From Calditrichota bacterium (GTDB taxonomy: Bacteria; Calditrichota; Calditrichia; Calditrichales; Calditrichaceae): DNA of 45,694 nucleotides. Both the position numbers and the translations under genes were made by a program. Each line of letters opens with the position of its first letter. The stretch's first letter is position 1. Shown piece after piece: positions 6,041 through 15,687 of this stretch. The DNA is taken from the NCBI GenBank assembly GCA_013151275.1, contig JAADIP010000066.1, positions 3,525 through 49,218 of the forward strand, in the 5' to 3' direction. The notes under the pieces are model-generated. The model saw nothing but the letters and a program-made list of their open reading frames with translations, was not told the origin of the DNA and made no database searches.

Positions 6041-8698
6041 ATGAGGGTCCTTTTTACTGTTTTTGTTTTTTTATTGTTTTCCACTTCGGTTTTTGCGGGC
6101 GCAATTGCCGGTAAAGTAGTGGATAAACAAACAAAAAAGCCCTTAGCCGGCGCAAATGTGTATCTCGAAGGCACGGCTAAAGGCTCGTCAACCGATGATG
6201 CCGGAATGTATTATTTTGAAGTGGATGACGGAAGCTACACCGTTGTTTGCTCTTTTGTCGGCTACATCGAGACGCGCAAACAGATTACCGTGTCCGGGGG
6301 GACGGTTCAACTGGATTTTGCCCTGAATCCTAAAATTTTACGTACCAGCGACATTATCGTGGAAGCCAGTCGCGCTAAAGAACGTGAGACGCCTGTGGCT
6401 TTTACGGACGTCTCTGCAGATGAAATTGCAAGGCAGTTTACGGTGCAGGATGTGCCGCATCTGTTTAAAAACACGCCTGGTGTGTATGTGACTTCCGACG
6501 GAGGCTCCGGTCTGGGCGATTCCAAAGTTTACATCCGTGGTTTTGATGAACAACGCATCAGCGTGATGATCAATAACATAGAAGTAAACGATCCGGAATC
6601 AAAAAAAGTATATTGGTCAAACTGGGGCGCTTTGCCGAGCGGTTCTCAATCGATCCAGATTCAACGCGGCGCGGGCTCTTCGCTGTATGGCGCCGGAGCT
6701 TTCGGAGGTTCGATCAATGTTTTGACCGCCGACGCTCCCGCTGTTTCCAGCCTGAAAATCGCTTCTACCGCGGGAATGTACGGAGTTTACAAGTTGGGAT
6801 TCGAATACAATACCGGACTGTTTGCCGATAACAAACTTTCCTTTTTATCGCGGGTCAATTATTTAACCGGTAACGGATGGCGCGAAAATACTTACTATCA
6901 GGGATTATCTTACTATTTCAGTCTTTCTTATTTCGCAAACGAGCACCATACTCTGCGTTTAATCCTGCACGGCGCTCCTCAATATCACGCTTATTCCTAT
7001 TATTCTGAGAGTCCTGAAGAATTTGCCAAGTATGGTCGCGACTGGAATCCGCATCCGTTTGTAAAAGAAAGCGATCCTGGTTTAACCACAAAAGAAAGAG
7101 ACGGAACCAGTTTGCTCGATTTGTTGCTCATGCAGCATGTGGATAAGGACAAGGGCGGCGAAGTTATCGGAAACGGTACTGTTTCTTTTGATAACAATGT
7201 GTATCACAAACCGCAATTAGAATTGCACTATACCTGGGACATCAATAAAGACACTTACTTACAAACCAACTCGTTCTTTACTGTCGGTCGCGGCTACGGC
7301 GAATGGGTAAACCGTTATTTCTTGATAGGCAGAGATAAAACCGGTCACATGAGTATGCAAACTTTAAACGCCGCCAATACCTATCAATATCGCGCGCACT
7401 CCATTCATGAACAATTGGGAGTCGTTTCCACTTTGAATACCAAATGGCTGAATCACGAACTTTCTTTCGGCGCAGAAGCCAGATACTGGCGGGCGCGCCA
7501 TTACGGCTTGGTTATTAATACATTCGGTTACAGAGCCGATACCAGTCTGGCGGTGCCAAATGCGTCAATTAAGGTGGGCGGAGTTCCCGCAATTTTCCGC
7601 GAAGGCGATATTTACTATGATTACACCGGCGTGAAACCAAACTTTTCCGTTTTTGGTCACGGCTTGTGGAAGTTTGGCGATCTCAGCATTATGACCGATT
7701 TGCAGTTCTCTTCGCGTATGTACCACATTTTCGAAGATTTCCCGTCTTCTAACAACCGTCCCGTTAAGAATGGCGATTATACCATGAAACAGACTCTTGA
7801 AGGCGGAAATAAGGATGGTTTTGTGAATAACCGCGATGTTAAGTATAAACTGGTTGATTATAAAAAGACGTACAATTTTGTTTCGCCCAAACTCGGCGTT
7901 AACTACAACGTTAACGATCATCTTAACGTATTCACCAATTACAGCCGGGTTTACAACGAACCGCGCGTAAAATATTTCTTTAACTACGGACAGCCGAACG
8001 GGAATCTGCCGATAGAAACTTCCGATGATTACGAATTCGGATTCGGTTTTCAGGACACCGGCTTTAAGTTGAAAGTTAACGCCTACCGCATTCTGTTCAG
8101 CAACAAAGCCTATCGTATTCAGGATCCGGAGAAGGCTAATCAACCGGGTTATGACTACCGCGGACGCCGCTATGTGACCGTGGGTAAAGCAATCTATAAC
8201 GGAATCGAAATTGCCTCGAACATTGTTTTAACCCGCAATCTCGATCTTGCACTATCCATCACCAGAATGAAAAATGCCTGGGGCGACAATGTAAGCGAAG
8301 AAGCAAGAACCCAGTTGGGCATTGAAGAAGGTAAAATTGAGCCCGGCGCTCCCCAATTTATGTTATCCACGGTATTAAATTATCAAAAAGGTCCCTTTTT
8401 CATTTCCGCCGCCATGCGTCATTACGAAGATTATTACATTATGCCCGATAATGATTATGTCGATTTGGAATATGACGTAAAAACGGAAACGGTTGTCAAA
8501 AGAGGAGCCGTGCTTCCGCAATGGACAGTTGTTGATTTGATTATCGGTTGGAAACAGAATGTCGGCGGTCTTGATTTGAACGCTTCGTTCCATGTTTACA
8601 ATCTGTTCGATAAAGATTACTGGCAGATCGGCAACGAATACGGTTTGCTGCCGGGTTCGGAAAGAAACGCACAGTTTAGTCTGAGTATCGGTTTATAG
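6041..8698 (+). CDS. TonB-dependent outer-membrane receptor with carboxypeptidase-like domain
   Basis: An 885-aa outer-membrane transporter with a strong AGGAGG ribosome site. Signal peptide: residues 1-19 (hydrophobic run ending VFAG). Residues 20-105 form a CarboxypepD_reg-like beta sandwich (IAGKVVDKQTKKPLAGANVY). The plug domain (about 115-230) has the typical KVYIRGFDEQRISVMINN and IQIQRGAGSSLYGAGAFGG. The remaining 650 residues are a Tyr/Asn-rich barrel ending NAQFSLSIGL. This architecture imports large substrates such as siderophores, cobalamin, glycans or peptides with energy from TonB-ExbBD. The substrate cannot be read from sequence, and no SusD partner or periplasmic binding protein is next to it. 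It stands alone as a single-gene transcript ending in the terminator at 8726. Confidence 0.92.
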   Translation: MRVLFTVFVFLLFSTSVFAGAIAGKVVDKQTKKPLAGANVYLEGTAKGSSTDDAGMYYFEVDDGSYTVVCSFVGYIETRKQITVSGGTVQLDFALNPKILRTSDIIVEASRAKERETPVAFTDVSADEIARQFTVQDVPHLFKNTPGVYVTSDGGSGLGDSKVYIRGFDEQRISVMINNIEVNDPESKKVYWSNWGALPSGSQSIQIQRGAGSSLYGAGAFGGSINVLTADAPAVSSLKIASTAGMYGVYKLGFEYNTGLFADNKLSFLSRVNYLTGNGWRENTYYQGLSYYFSLSYFANEHHTLRLILHGAPQYHAYSYYSESPEEFAKYGRDWNPHPFVKESDPGLTTKERDGTSLLDLLLMQHVDKDKGGEVIGNGTVSFDNNVYHKPQLELHYTWDINKDTYLQTNSFFTVGRGYGEWVNRYFLIGRDKTGHMSMQTLNAANTYQYRAHSIHEQLGVVSTLNTKWLNHELSFGAEARYWRARHYGLVINTFGYRADTSLAVPNASIKVGGVPAIFREGDIYYDYTGVKPNFSVFGHGLWKFGDLSIMTDLQFSSRMYHIFEDFPSSNNRPVKNGDYTMKQTLEGGNKDGFVNNRDVKYKLVDYKKTYNFVSPKLGVNYNVNDHLNVFTNYSRVYNEPRVKYFFNYGQPNGNLPIETSDDYEFGFGFQDTGFKLKVNAYRILFSNKAYRIQDPEKANQPGYDYRGRRYVTVGKAIYNGIEIASNIVLTRNLDLALSITRMKNAWGDNVSEEARTQLGIEEGKIEPGAPQFMLSTVLNYQKGPFFISAAMRHYEDYYIMPDNDYVDLEYDVKTETVVKRGAVLPQWTVVDLIIGWKQNVGGLDLNASFHVYNLFDKDYWQIGNEYGLLPGSERNAQFSLSIGL

Positions 8699-8725
8699 AT
8701 CGAATAATAAAATTAATGATTTCAG

Positions 8726-8755
8726 AAAAGGCTGTCCGTCAGGGCAGCCTTTTTT
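8726..8755 (+). terminator. Rho-independent terminator of the TonB receptor gene
   Basis: GGCTGTCC (8730-8737) pairs with GGGCAGCC (8742-8749) around the loop GTCA, with one G-U pair, followed by six T (8750-8755). It lies 27 bases after the stop codon. Confidence 0.85.
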
Positions 8756-8966
8756 GCTTAAAAAGAAATAATTCACCGAAAAATGAATTTAAATTCAAAT
8801 TTCAAAACCATAAGTCAATTTATTTGTTTGCGGTTAAAATTTTAAGTATTTTTACACCTTTAATTTAAAACAGGGGTTTGTCAAATATTTCGGAAAAAGC
8901 GGATTTTTCGATAAGAAAATCTGAAATTTGAAATGCAATCTTGGGGAGAACTCTTTAATTACAAAC

Positions 8967-9584
8967 ATGAAGTTGATCGCGGAACAAATAGTAAAACGCT
9001 TTGGCACTCACCTGATTCTTCGGAATATAAATTTTGAAGTCCGAAGCGGTTCATCATTGGTAATTACCGGAGCAAACGGCTCGGGCAAAACCACGCTGGT
9101 AAAAATTCTTTCTAACCTCATAGCTCCGACTCGCGGCAGAGTTATTTATCAGAATGAAAAGGGAAGCATTCCCAGAGATCACATGTACCGGTTTATCGGC
9201 TTGGTAGGTCCGTATCTGCAGCTCTATCAGGAATTGACCGCACAGGAAAATCTCGTTTTTTTCGCCCGCATGAGAGAAGTTTCCGATTACGAAAATCGTA
9301 TCGCTTTTCTGATGGAGCGTTTGGGATTAAAGGGAAGAGAAAAAGATCCGGTAAAAGCCTATTCGTCGGGAATGCAGCAGCGTTTGAAATATGTTTGCGC
9401 GCTTTTGCACGAGCCGGAAATTTTATTTATCGACGAACCGCGTTCCAATCTGGATCAACAGGGTGTTGACACGGTTTATGAAATTCTCTCGGAGCAGAAA
9501 AAAGATAAAATATTAGTGGTTGCCACCAACGACCGCGAAGACTTGCGTCTGGCGGATCAGATCATAAAAGTGGGAAAAGAATGA
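8967..9584 (+). CDS. ccmA: Heme exporter ATP-binding subunit CcmA
   Basis: A 205-aa ABC ATPase, the usual CcmA length. Walker A is GANGSGKTT (residues 35-43). The signature is a shortened SSGMQQR instead of LSGGQ, and Walker B is ILFIDEPRSNLD. In the Ccm pathway CcmA hydrolyses ATP to release holo-CcmE from the CcmC-heme-CcmE complex. I chose ATG 8967, which begins the conserved N-terminus; an in-frame ATG at 8928 has no ribosome site, and GGGGAG lies between the two. It is the first gene of a tight ccmABCDEF run and overlaps ccmB by 4 bases (ATGA), implying translational coupling. Confidence 0.88.
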   Translation: MKLIAEQIVKRFGTHLILRNINFEVRSGSSLVITGANGSGKTTLVKILSNLIAPTRGRVIYQNEKGSIPRDHMYRFIGLVGPYLQLYQELTAQENLVFFARMREVSDYENRIAFLMERLGLKGREKDPVKAYSSGMQQRLKYVCALLHEPEILFIDEPRSNLDQQGVDTVYEILSEQKKDKILVVATNDREDLRLADQIIKVGKE

Positions 9585-10240
9585 AACAGACGTGGCTAAT
9601 TTTTGTTAAAGATATTCAGCAGGAATTTAAAACGCGCTATGCGATCAATGCGATTTTGTTGTTTGCCGTGGTTACCTTGAGCGCGGTTTCTTTTGCTATC
9701 GGAACGTTCACGGCTGGCAACCAGGTGCTTTCCGCCTTGTTCTGGGTGATTTTGTTCTTTTCTTCTATGTCCGGATTGTCGCATATTTTTATCCGGGAGG
9801 AAGAATCGCAAACCGCCGACACTTTAAAACTGGTAGCCAGCCCCATGCACATTTATCTGGGAAAGTTTTTATTTAATTTGATTTTGTTGTTTGCGTTGGA
9901 GATTATTTTGGTGCCTTTGTTTATCGCGGTGATGAATTTTAAATTAGGGAATTTCCCTTTGTTCTTATTAACCCTGTTTATCGGAAGTTTCGGAATGGCT
10001 GGCGGCGGAACCATGGTAGCAGCCATTATTTCCAAAGCCAGTTCAAAAGGCGCGTTGTTTACGGTTCTGGCGTTTCCTATTATTTTACCGGTTATGATTA
10101 CCGGAATCAGCGCAACCAAAAAAGCAACCGAAACAACGCCGATTGCCAGCGCTCAAAACGAGCTTCAGGCATTGTTTGCTTTCGGAGTGATTATTATTAC
10201 GGCAAGCATTTTATTGTTTGACTATGTTTGGAACGAGTAA
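9581..10240 (+). CDS. ccmB: Heme exporter membrane subunit CcmB
   Basis: A 219-aa inner-membrane protein with six hydrophobic segments, the family length. The N-terminus WLIFVKDIQQEFKTRYAIN and the central FIREEESQTADTLKLVASP are recognisable CcmB features. It pairs with CcmA to form the ABC complex acting on CcmC and CcmE at the periplasmic face. It overlaps ccmA by 4 bases; a 64-base gap separates it from ccmC. Confidence 0.9.
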   Translation: MKQTWLIFVKDIQQEFKTRYAINAILLFAVVTLSAVSFAIGTFTAGNQVLSALFWVILFFSSMSGLSHIFIREEESQTADTLKLVASPMHIYLGKFLFNLILLFALEIILVPLFIAVMNFKLGNFPLFLLTLFIGSFGMAGGGTMVAAIISKASSKGALFTVLAFPIILPVMITGISATKKATETTPIASAQNELQALFAFGVIIITASILLFDYVWNE

Positions 10241-10304
10241 TTTAAGGAAGAAACCGACTTAAAAAATAATTAAATGATTAAACTAAGAAAACAGGACAAA
10301 AATT

Positions 10305-10988
10305 ATGCTATCTAAGTTATGGAAAGCAATTTTATTTGTAGGAATTGCCCTGGTGTTTACCGGCGCATTTTTGTGGTCGTCCTTAAAAGAAGGTTTGGGC
10401 GATTTCACCAGGGTTCTCTATTTTCATGTTCCCGTTGCCTGGATAACGGTTGTGTTCTTTTTTATGGCGGCTTATTACAGCTATCGCTATTTGCGCACCA
10501 AAGATATCCTGTTCGACGCTTACGCCAAAATAAGTAACGAACTTGGTATTTTATTTGCTATCATGGCGACGATAACCGGGTCTATCTGGGCAAAGGTAAT
10601 CTGGCATTCCTTCTGGAACTGGGACCCGCGGGAAACATCGATTTTTATTCTTCTTTTAATTTACGGAGCGTATTTTTCGCTGCGCTCGGCTATAGAACAG
10701 GAAGACAGACGCGCCCGTTTAGCCGCGGTCTATTCCCTGTTGGCGTTCGTAACCGTGCCCTTTTTCATATTCATTGTCCCGCGTATTTATTTTTCGCTGC
10801 ATCCCGATCCGGTTATTAATCCTCAGGGGAAAATCAATCTGGATGTAAAACAACGAATCATTTTCTTTAGCTCGTTGTTTTTTCAGACGATTTTATTTTT
10901 ATGGATTTTTATCGTTCGCAAAACTCAGGTTAAATTACAAATGTATCTGAGAGAATATAAAGAAACAAAATTATTAGAGGAGAAATAA
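10305..10988 (+). CDS. ccmC: Heme handling protein CcmC
   Basis: A 227-aa inner-membrane protein of the heme-handling protein family, with six predicted membrane segments. The periplasmic tryptophan-rich motif is WAKVIWHSFWNWDPRE, and conserved periplasmic histidines are expected to ligate heme (for example FHVPVAW near residue 43). CcmC loads heme onto CcmE. Its stop codon is immediately followed by the ATG of the ccmD-like gene (TAAATG), so they are one transcript. Confidence 0.92.
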   Translation: MLSKLWKAILFVGIALVFTGAFLWSSLKEGLGDFTRVLYFHVPVAWITVVFFFMAAYYSYRYLRTKDILFDAYAKISNELGILFAIMATITGSIWAKVIWHSFWNWDPRETSIFILLLIYGAYFSLRSAIEQEDRRARLAAVYSLLAFVTVPFFIFIVPRIYFSLHPDPVINPQGKINLDVKQRIIFFSSLFFQTILFLWIFIVRKTQVKLQMYLREYKETKLLEEK

Positions 10989-11147
10989 ATGAATGCGGTT
11001 TATGTTGTTTTAATTATTAATCTGGTAATTTGGACCGGATTATTCTTTTATCTTTACAAAACCGATCGTTCAGTGAGACAGTTGAAGCAGGAAATCGAAG
11101 ATCTGGACTTAATGAAAGATTCCAAATCTTTGACCGATCAAAATTAA
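10989..11147 (+). CDS. ccmD: Small CcmD-like membrane protein (52 aa)
   Basis: A 52-aa protein starting directly after the ccmC stop. Residues 4-23 are one membrane helix (VYVVLIINLVIWTGLFFYLY), followed by KTDRSVRQLKQEIEDL, a charged helical tail. This is the layout of CcmD, which stabilises the CcmABC-CcmE complex. CcmD proteins are too short and variable for motif proof, so the assignment rests on size, topology and position between ccmC and ccmE. Confidence 0.75.
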   Translation: MNAVYVVLIINLVIWTGLFFYLYKTDRSVRQLKQEIEDLDLMKDSKSLTDQN

Positions 11148-11186
11148 ATCCCACAAAATAAGTTGAACGAAAATGAGGTGCGCGAT

Positions 11187-11558
11187 ATGCGTTCTAAATA
11201 CATCATAGGCGGAATTATTATCCTTGGTTTTACCATTTGGGCTGCCTTGTCTTTTAATGCGTCGTTAACCCCGTATGTATCCATCAGCGAAGCAAAACAG
11301 AGCGATAATGTTGTTCAGGTAAAGGGCGAACGCGTGGATAGCGGTCATTTTGATGTTAATACCAATAAGTTTGTCTTTAAAATCCGCGATGAAAACGGCG
11401 AGGTTCTGCAGGTTGTTTTTGACGGCGCCAAACCGGGGAATTTCGAGCAGGCTTCGTATGTGGTGTGTGTCGGTAAATACGAAAACGGCGTGTTTCATGC
11501 CCGGGAACTTCTGGTCAAATGCCCCTCAAAGTATCAGGCTGAGGAGAGCGATTTATGA
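11187..11558 (+). CDS. ccmE: Heme chaperone CcmE, CXXXY variant
   Basis: A 123-aa protein with an N-terminal membrane anchor (about residues 5-22, YIIGGIIILGFTIWAALSF) and a periplasmic OB-fold (VQVKGERVDSG ... FDGAKPGNF). In most CcmE proteins the covalent heme site is a His in a HDENY-like motif. Here the equivalent position is KCPSKY, with C112 and Y116. This is the CXXXY type known from some archaea and sulfate reducers, usually in Ccm systems lacking CcmG and CcmH. I chose ATG 11187 because GAGGTG lies 6 bases upstream; a TTG at 11163 would only add 8 residues. It overlaps ccmF by 4 bases. Confidence 0.88.
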   Translation: MRSKYIIGGIIILGFTIWAALSFNASLTPYVSISEAKQSDNVVQVKGERVDSGHFDVNTNKFVFKIRDENGEVLQVVFDGAKPGNFEQASYVVCVGKYENGVFHARELLVKCPSKYQAEESDL

Positions 11559-13771
11559 TTATAGGTATTACAGCCACCGCGCTGACATTTGTGGCATTGT
11601 TGCTCAGCGTGGTTGCGTATTATCTATATGACCGCCAAAAAGAAAAACCTTTACTCAAATTCGCCCGTTTGTCTTTTTACATTGCCGGCGCCCTGATTGT
11701 TTTTCAAGCTGTTTTGCTGCTGTACGGGATTTTGACCCACCACTTTGAGTGGAGTTACGTTTATAATTACTCCTCCCGCGATCTGAATTTATTCTATTTG
11801 ATTTCCGCTTTTTGGGCGGGACAGGAAGGAACCTTTTTACTCTGGCTGCTTTTCGGAGTTGTTTACGGATTATGGATTATCCGTCTGCGCAAAACCGAAG
11901 AAGCGTTGGTGATGAGTTTTTTTAATCTGGTTCTGGCTTTTGTCGTAATAATTCTGATTAAAAAGAATCCCTTTACTTATATTTGGCAGACGAATCCTTC
12001 TGCTTTCCAGATGGGTATGACGCCGCCGGACGGCGCGGGATTGAACCCTTTATTGCAGGATCCGTGGATGGTCATTCATCCGCCTATTCTTTTTGCCGGT
12101 TATTCGGCAACTATGATACCGTTTGCCTTTGCCATGTCCGCCCTGGTTAAAAGGAATTATGACAACTGGATTAAATCGGTGTTTCCTTTTGCAGTTCTGG
12201 TGGGATTGGTTTTGGGAACCGGCATTATTCTCGGCGGTTACTGGGCTTACACAACTTTGGGGTGGGGCGGCTACTGGGCATGGGATCCGGTGGAAAACAG
12301 TTCTCTTATTCCCTGGTTGTTTAGTTTGGCTTTAATTCACGGACTCCTGATCCAGCGCAAGCAGGGAGGAATGAAGAAAACCAACATTCTGCTTGCCTTA
12401 ATCACATTTATCCTTGTCCTCTACGGAAATTTTTTAACGCGGAGCGGAATTTTAACCGACTTTTCTGTTCATTCCTTCGGCAAATCGGAAATCAGCGGGT
12501 ATCTAATCGCCTTTGTCGGATTGTTTATGGCTTTGAGTCTGTTGATGTTTATTTTCAGAATAAATGAAGTTAAATACCAGCCCGTCTATACCGATTTAGC
12601 CACACGTGAAAGTTTTATGAATTTCGGAATGATGGTTTTGATTTTAACGGCGCTCTTTGTTTTTGTGGGAACGTCGTTGCCGTTATTCAGCAGCATATTG
12701 AAGGATAACCCCGAAAGTTTTATCCCCCGATATTACAACTATATAGCGGGACCCGCCGCTGTTTTGTTGGCTCTGCTTATGGGCTTGTCTCCTGTGCTGC
12801 GCTGGAAGACAAACAGTTGGGATAGACTGCGCACGGTCGTTTTGCACGGGGCAATCGGTCTGGCGTTTGGGATTGTCCTTTTTATTCTTGGGATCCGGAA
12901 TATAATTTCGCTGCTGATAATGGTCTTCTCCGTGTTTTTGATATTGGTTAACGGACAAATTGCCATTCGTTTTTGGCGCAACAAAAATTACGCCTTCGGC
13001 GGATATCTGGCGCATGTGGGCGTGGGATTGATGTTGATGGGCATAGTTACGTCTTCGGTTTATGACAGCTCCGTTGAAACCACCTTGCCGAAAGATAGTC
13101 CCAAAGAAGTTTTCGGATATCAGATCGTTTACAAGGGCAAAGCGCCCTCGTCCGACGGTAAAGACAAGGTGATTCTTCTGGTTGACGGCAAAGAAACCAA
13201 AGCCAAATTCTACTGGAGCGATTACAGTCAGGCATGGATGGTCGGACCGTCCGTTGAAAATAAATGGATTCGGGATTTGTACATTTCGCCCATTCAGATT
13301 ATTCCCCCCGAACAAATCCTGCCGCCGGGCGATGAATTAATTCTGATAAAAGGGCAAAAGGTTAAGTTCGGCGATTATGTTTTGCTTTTTAAGGCTTACG
13401 ATATGAACACCCATCAAATGGGCGGCGAAGAAATTATTCTTAAAGCCGTTGTGGAAGTGTATGACGGAAAAGGCAATCTGCTGAGCGAGATCAAACCCGG
13501 CATTCATATCAAAGGGAAAAACAAGAAAAGATTAGCCGTAAAATTTGTCGATAACCGGCGCACGGTCTATCTGAAGAGTATTAATGTCGAAAAACGGTCT
13601 GTCTCCGTTTCCATCAGTAAAAGCGCTCCCCAAGCCGACGCCGTAACGGGAAAGGAAATTTTAACCGCGCAAATTACCGTTAAACCGTTCATCAATCTGC
13701 TGTGGCTGGGCACGTTTATTATGATTATCGGTTTCCTGTTTTCGCTTTACCATCGGTTTAAGGAACAATAG
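11555..13771 (+). CDS. ccmF: Cytochrome c heme ligase CcmF
   Basis: A 738-aa multi-spanning inner-membrane protein. It carries the heme-handling tryptophan motif WGGYWAWDPVENSSLIPW (about residues 230-247), with surrounding conserved His (DPWMVIHPP, LHG, HVGVGL). A periplasmic C-terminal portion precedes the last helix. CcmF receives heme from CcmE and attaches it to CxxCH of apocytochromes. Length is slightly above E. coli CcmF. It is the last gene of the ccm run. CcmG/CcmH homologues are not seen in the window, matching the CXXXY-type CcmE. No terminator follows, only a composite repeat. Confidence 0.92.
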   Translation: MIIGITATALTFVALLLSVVAYYLYDRQKEKPLLKFARLSFYIAGALIVFQAVLLLYGILTHHFEWSYVYNYSSRDLNLFYLISAFWAGQEGTFLLWLLFGVVYGLWIIRLRKTEEALVMSFFNLVLAFVVIILIKKNPFTYIWQTNPSAFQMGMTPPDGAGLNPLLQDPWMVIHPPILFAGYSATMIPFAFAMSALVKRNYDNWIKSVFPFAVLVGLVLGTGIILGGYWAYTTLGWGGYWAWDPVENSSLIPWLFSLALIHGLLIQRKQGGMKKTNILLALITFILVLYGNFLTRSGILTDFSVHSFGKSEISGYLIAFVGLFMALSLLMFIFRINEVKYQPVYTDLATRESFMNFGMMVLILTALFVFVGTSLPLFSSILKDNPESFIPRYYNYIAGPAAVLLALLMGLSPVLRWKTNSWDRLRTVVLHGAIGLAFGIVLFILGIRNIISLLIMVFSVFLILVNGQIAIRFWRNKNYAFGGYLAHVGVGLMLMGIVTSSVYDSSVETTLPKDSPKEVFGYQIVYKGKAPSSDGKDKVILLVDGKETKAKFYWSDYSQAWMVGPSVENKWIRDLYISPIQIIPPEQILPPGDELILIKGQKVKFGDYVLLFKAYDMNTHQMGGEEIILKAVVEVYDGKGNLLSEIKPGIHIKGKNKKRLAVKFVDNRRTVYLKSINVEKRSVSVSISKSAPQADAVTGKEILTAQITVKPFINLLWLGTFIMIIGFLFSLYHRFKEQ

Positions 13772-13787
13772 GTTAACCGAAAACTAA

Positions 13788-13940
13788 GCTCCCTTCGACA
13801 GGCTCAGGGATCGGAGAGTGAGTAAACAAACAGGCTTCCTTCGACAGGCTCAGGGAGCGGGAACAGCAGACACGCAGGAGAAGCCGCTTAACGCTTATAC
13901 GCTTAACAAAAAAATAAGGATTTTAGTGTTAATATATTAA
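13788..13940 (+). repeat. Composite intergenic repeat, copy I (CTTCGACAGGCTCAGG plus AAGCCGCTTAAC modules)
   Basis: Begins with CCCTTCGACAGGCTCAGGGA, repeats this module at 13836-13860, then AGAAGCCGCTTAAC, GCTTATAC and GCTTAAC, and ends in a 25-base string (13916-13940). That string is found exactly in reverse complement at 43204-43228. The modules occur in the same order in copy II at 43204-43385 on the other strand. Much of it can be read in seven-base steps. It fills the gap between ccmF and truA. Confidence 0.7.
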
Positions 13941-14058
13941 AATTAACGTCAATGCAGCTTATCCCTTTAACCCTTTTAATTTCTATAACTTATAAAAATT
14001 TCGCCAACTTGAAACGAAACAAAAAATCCTTTATATTGCACAAATCATATTTAGGTCG

Positions 14059-14793
14059 ATGGAAGGAATGCCCAGAGTAAAAGCAATAATTGAATACGAA
14101 GGAACGCGTTATTTTGGCTGGCAATTGCAAAAAGGGCAAAACACGATTCAGGCGGAAATCGAAGAAGCGCTGCGGGTGATTTTTAAGCAATCGATTCGTG
14201 TAACCGGCTCCGGGCGAACGGATACGGGCGTTCACGCTAAAGGTCAGACGGCTCATTTTGATGTTCCCGATTTTCCCTTGCGGAAATTGAAACGTTCTTT
14301 GAACGGATTGCTGCCCGAAGATATCGTAATTAAAGATATCGAATATTGCGCTGATGATTTTCATGCCCGCTATCATGCCGTGGAACGCCGTTATTGCTAT
14401 TACATTTCATTGCAACCGACGGCTATCCGTCGTCGATTTGTATGGACGATTCTCGCGCCGTTGAATTTGACTTTAATGCAAAAGGGCGCGGAGATTATCA
14501 GGCGGGTTGTCGATTTTCAGGCTTTTTGTAAAATTAAAAGCAAAGTCAAACACCATCGTTGTAAAATTTTCAAGAGCGAGTGGTTCGAAAAGGACGGTTT
14601 GCTGGTTTACCAGATTTCCGCCGATCGTTTTTTACACGGAATGGTGCGCTCCATTGTCGGGTCGCTTGTAGCGCTGGGAAACGGAAAAATCACTTTAACA
14701 GAGCTGGAGAACATCATCGAGTCAAAAGACCGAACCCGCGTTCCGTTAACCGCTCCGCCGCAGGGTTTGATTTTAGAAGAGGTTAAATATTAA
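14059..14793 (+). CDS. truA: tRNA pseudouridine(38-40) synthase TruA
   Basis: A 244-aa enzyme that isomerises uridines 38-40 of the tRNA anticodon arm. The catalytic motif is GSGRTDTGVHA with nucleophile D55. Other family blocks are EYEGTRYFGWQ near the start, FHARYHAVERRYCYYI and DRFLHGMVRSIVGSLVALG. Length is normal. ATG 14059 is preceded by TTTAGG at short spacing; ATG 14068 is an alternative that would remove three residues. It stands as a separate unit, with a repeat-filled gap upstream and the transaldolase genes 112 bases downstream. Confidence 0.94.
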   Translation: MEGMPRVKAIIEYEGTRYFGWQLQKGQNTIQAEIEEALRVIFKQSIRVTGSGRTDTGVHAKGQTAHFDVPDFPLRKLKRSLNGLLPEDIVIKDIEYCADDFHARYHAVERRYCYYISLQPTAIRRRFVWTILAPLNLTLMQKGAEIIRRVVDFQAFCKIKSKVKHHRCKIFKSEWFEKDGLLVYQISADRFLHGMVRSIVGSLVALGNGKITLTELENIIESKDRTRVPLTAPPQGLILEEVKY

Positions 14794-14905
14794 CGCAGCG
14801 CGGTAAATCGCCAAAAACAGAAGGTTCAGGGAACGGTAAAACAGAGATAATTATCAATTGAAAAGAAAAGACTTAACTTTTGACGCTAAAGACGAGGAAT
14901 AAGAA

Positions 14906-15559
14906 ATGAAGTTTTTTATTGATTCCGCCAATGTGGAAGAGATTCGCGAGGCTGCGAGTCTCGGAATTGTGGACGGCGTAACTACGAATCCTACTTTACT
15001 GGCTAAAGAACAGGGAACCCCCGAAGATATCTTTAAACAGATTTGTGAAATTGTTGACGGACCGGTTAACGCGGAAGTGGTTTCGCTGGACTGGCAGGGA
15101 ATTGTGGAAGAAGGACGCGAACTGGCAAAAATCCATTCCAATATCGTGATTAAAATTCCCATGACAAAAGACGGGTTAAAAGCGGTTAAAATTTTTGCCG
15201 CGGAAGGAATTAAGACCAATGTAACGCTGATTTTCTCGCCCATTCAGGCTTTGATGGCAGCCAGAGCGGGAGCCACTTTTGTCTGCCCCTTTGTCGGAAG
15301 ATTGGACGATATCACTCAAAGCGGAATGGATGTAATTGCCCAAATTAAGCGGATATTCGATAATTACATGTTGGAAACGGAAATTATTGTGGCAAGCATT
15401 CGCCATCCCATGCATGTGGTGGAAACCGCTTTGATCGGCGCGGACATCGCCACCATCCCGTTTTCCGTAATCGAGAAAATGATTAAGCATCCTTTAACCG
15501 ATATCGGTATCGAACGCTTTTTGGCGGATTGGGAAAAGGTTCAAAAAAGGAGTAAATGA
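14906..15559 (+). CDS. Fructose-6-phosphate aldolase / small transaldolase, copy 1
   Basis: A 217-aa TIM-barrel enzyme of the TalC/FSA subgroup. It starts [13 protein letters not shown]. The Schiff-base lysine is in VIKIPMT (K83). Further blocks are [32 protein letters not shown] and [11 protein letters not shown]. It transfers dihydroxyacetone units in the non-oxidative pentose phosphate pathway or cleaves fructose 6-phosphate; the subgroup cannot be settled from sequence by eye. GAGGAATAAGAA precedes the start. It is followed 128 bases later by a close paralogue, about three-quarters identical in protein. Confidence 0.9.
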   Translation: MKFFIDSANVEEIREAASLGIVDGVTTNPTLLAKEQGTPEDIFKQICEIVDGPVNAEVVSLDWQGIVEEGRELAKIHSNIVIKIPMTKDGLKAVKIFAAEGIKTNVTLIFSPIQALMAARAGATFVCPFVGRLDDITQSGMDVIAQIKRIFDNYMLETEIIVASIRHPMHVVETALIGADIATIPFSVIEKMIKHPLTDIGIERFLADWEKVQKRSK

Positions 15560-15687
15560 GGTAAAACCGATTACCTGCAAAAATTTAATGTGTGAGATTA
15601 CTTGCTGTGCCTTTTTTACCGGAAAAGCGGCAGCAGCGAAAATTGATTCGGATTTTAATTTAAGAAAAACGGAAAGGAAATAAGAAG

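Noticed and set aside
7565-8143. 192-codon minus-strand frame inside the TonB receptor gene
   Set aside because: No recognisable domain, no ribosome site, and the receptor on the plus strand is certain.
12683-13315. 210-codon minus-strand frame opposite ccmF
   Set aside because: Antisense shadow of a clear CcmF gene.
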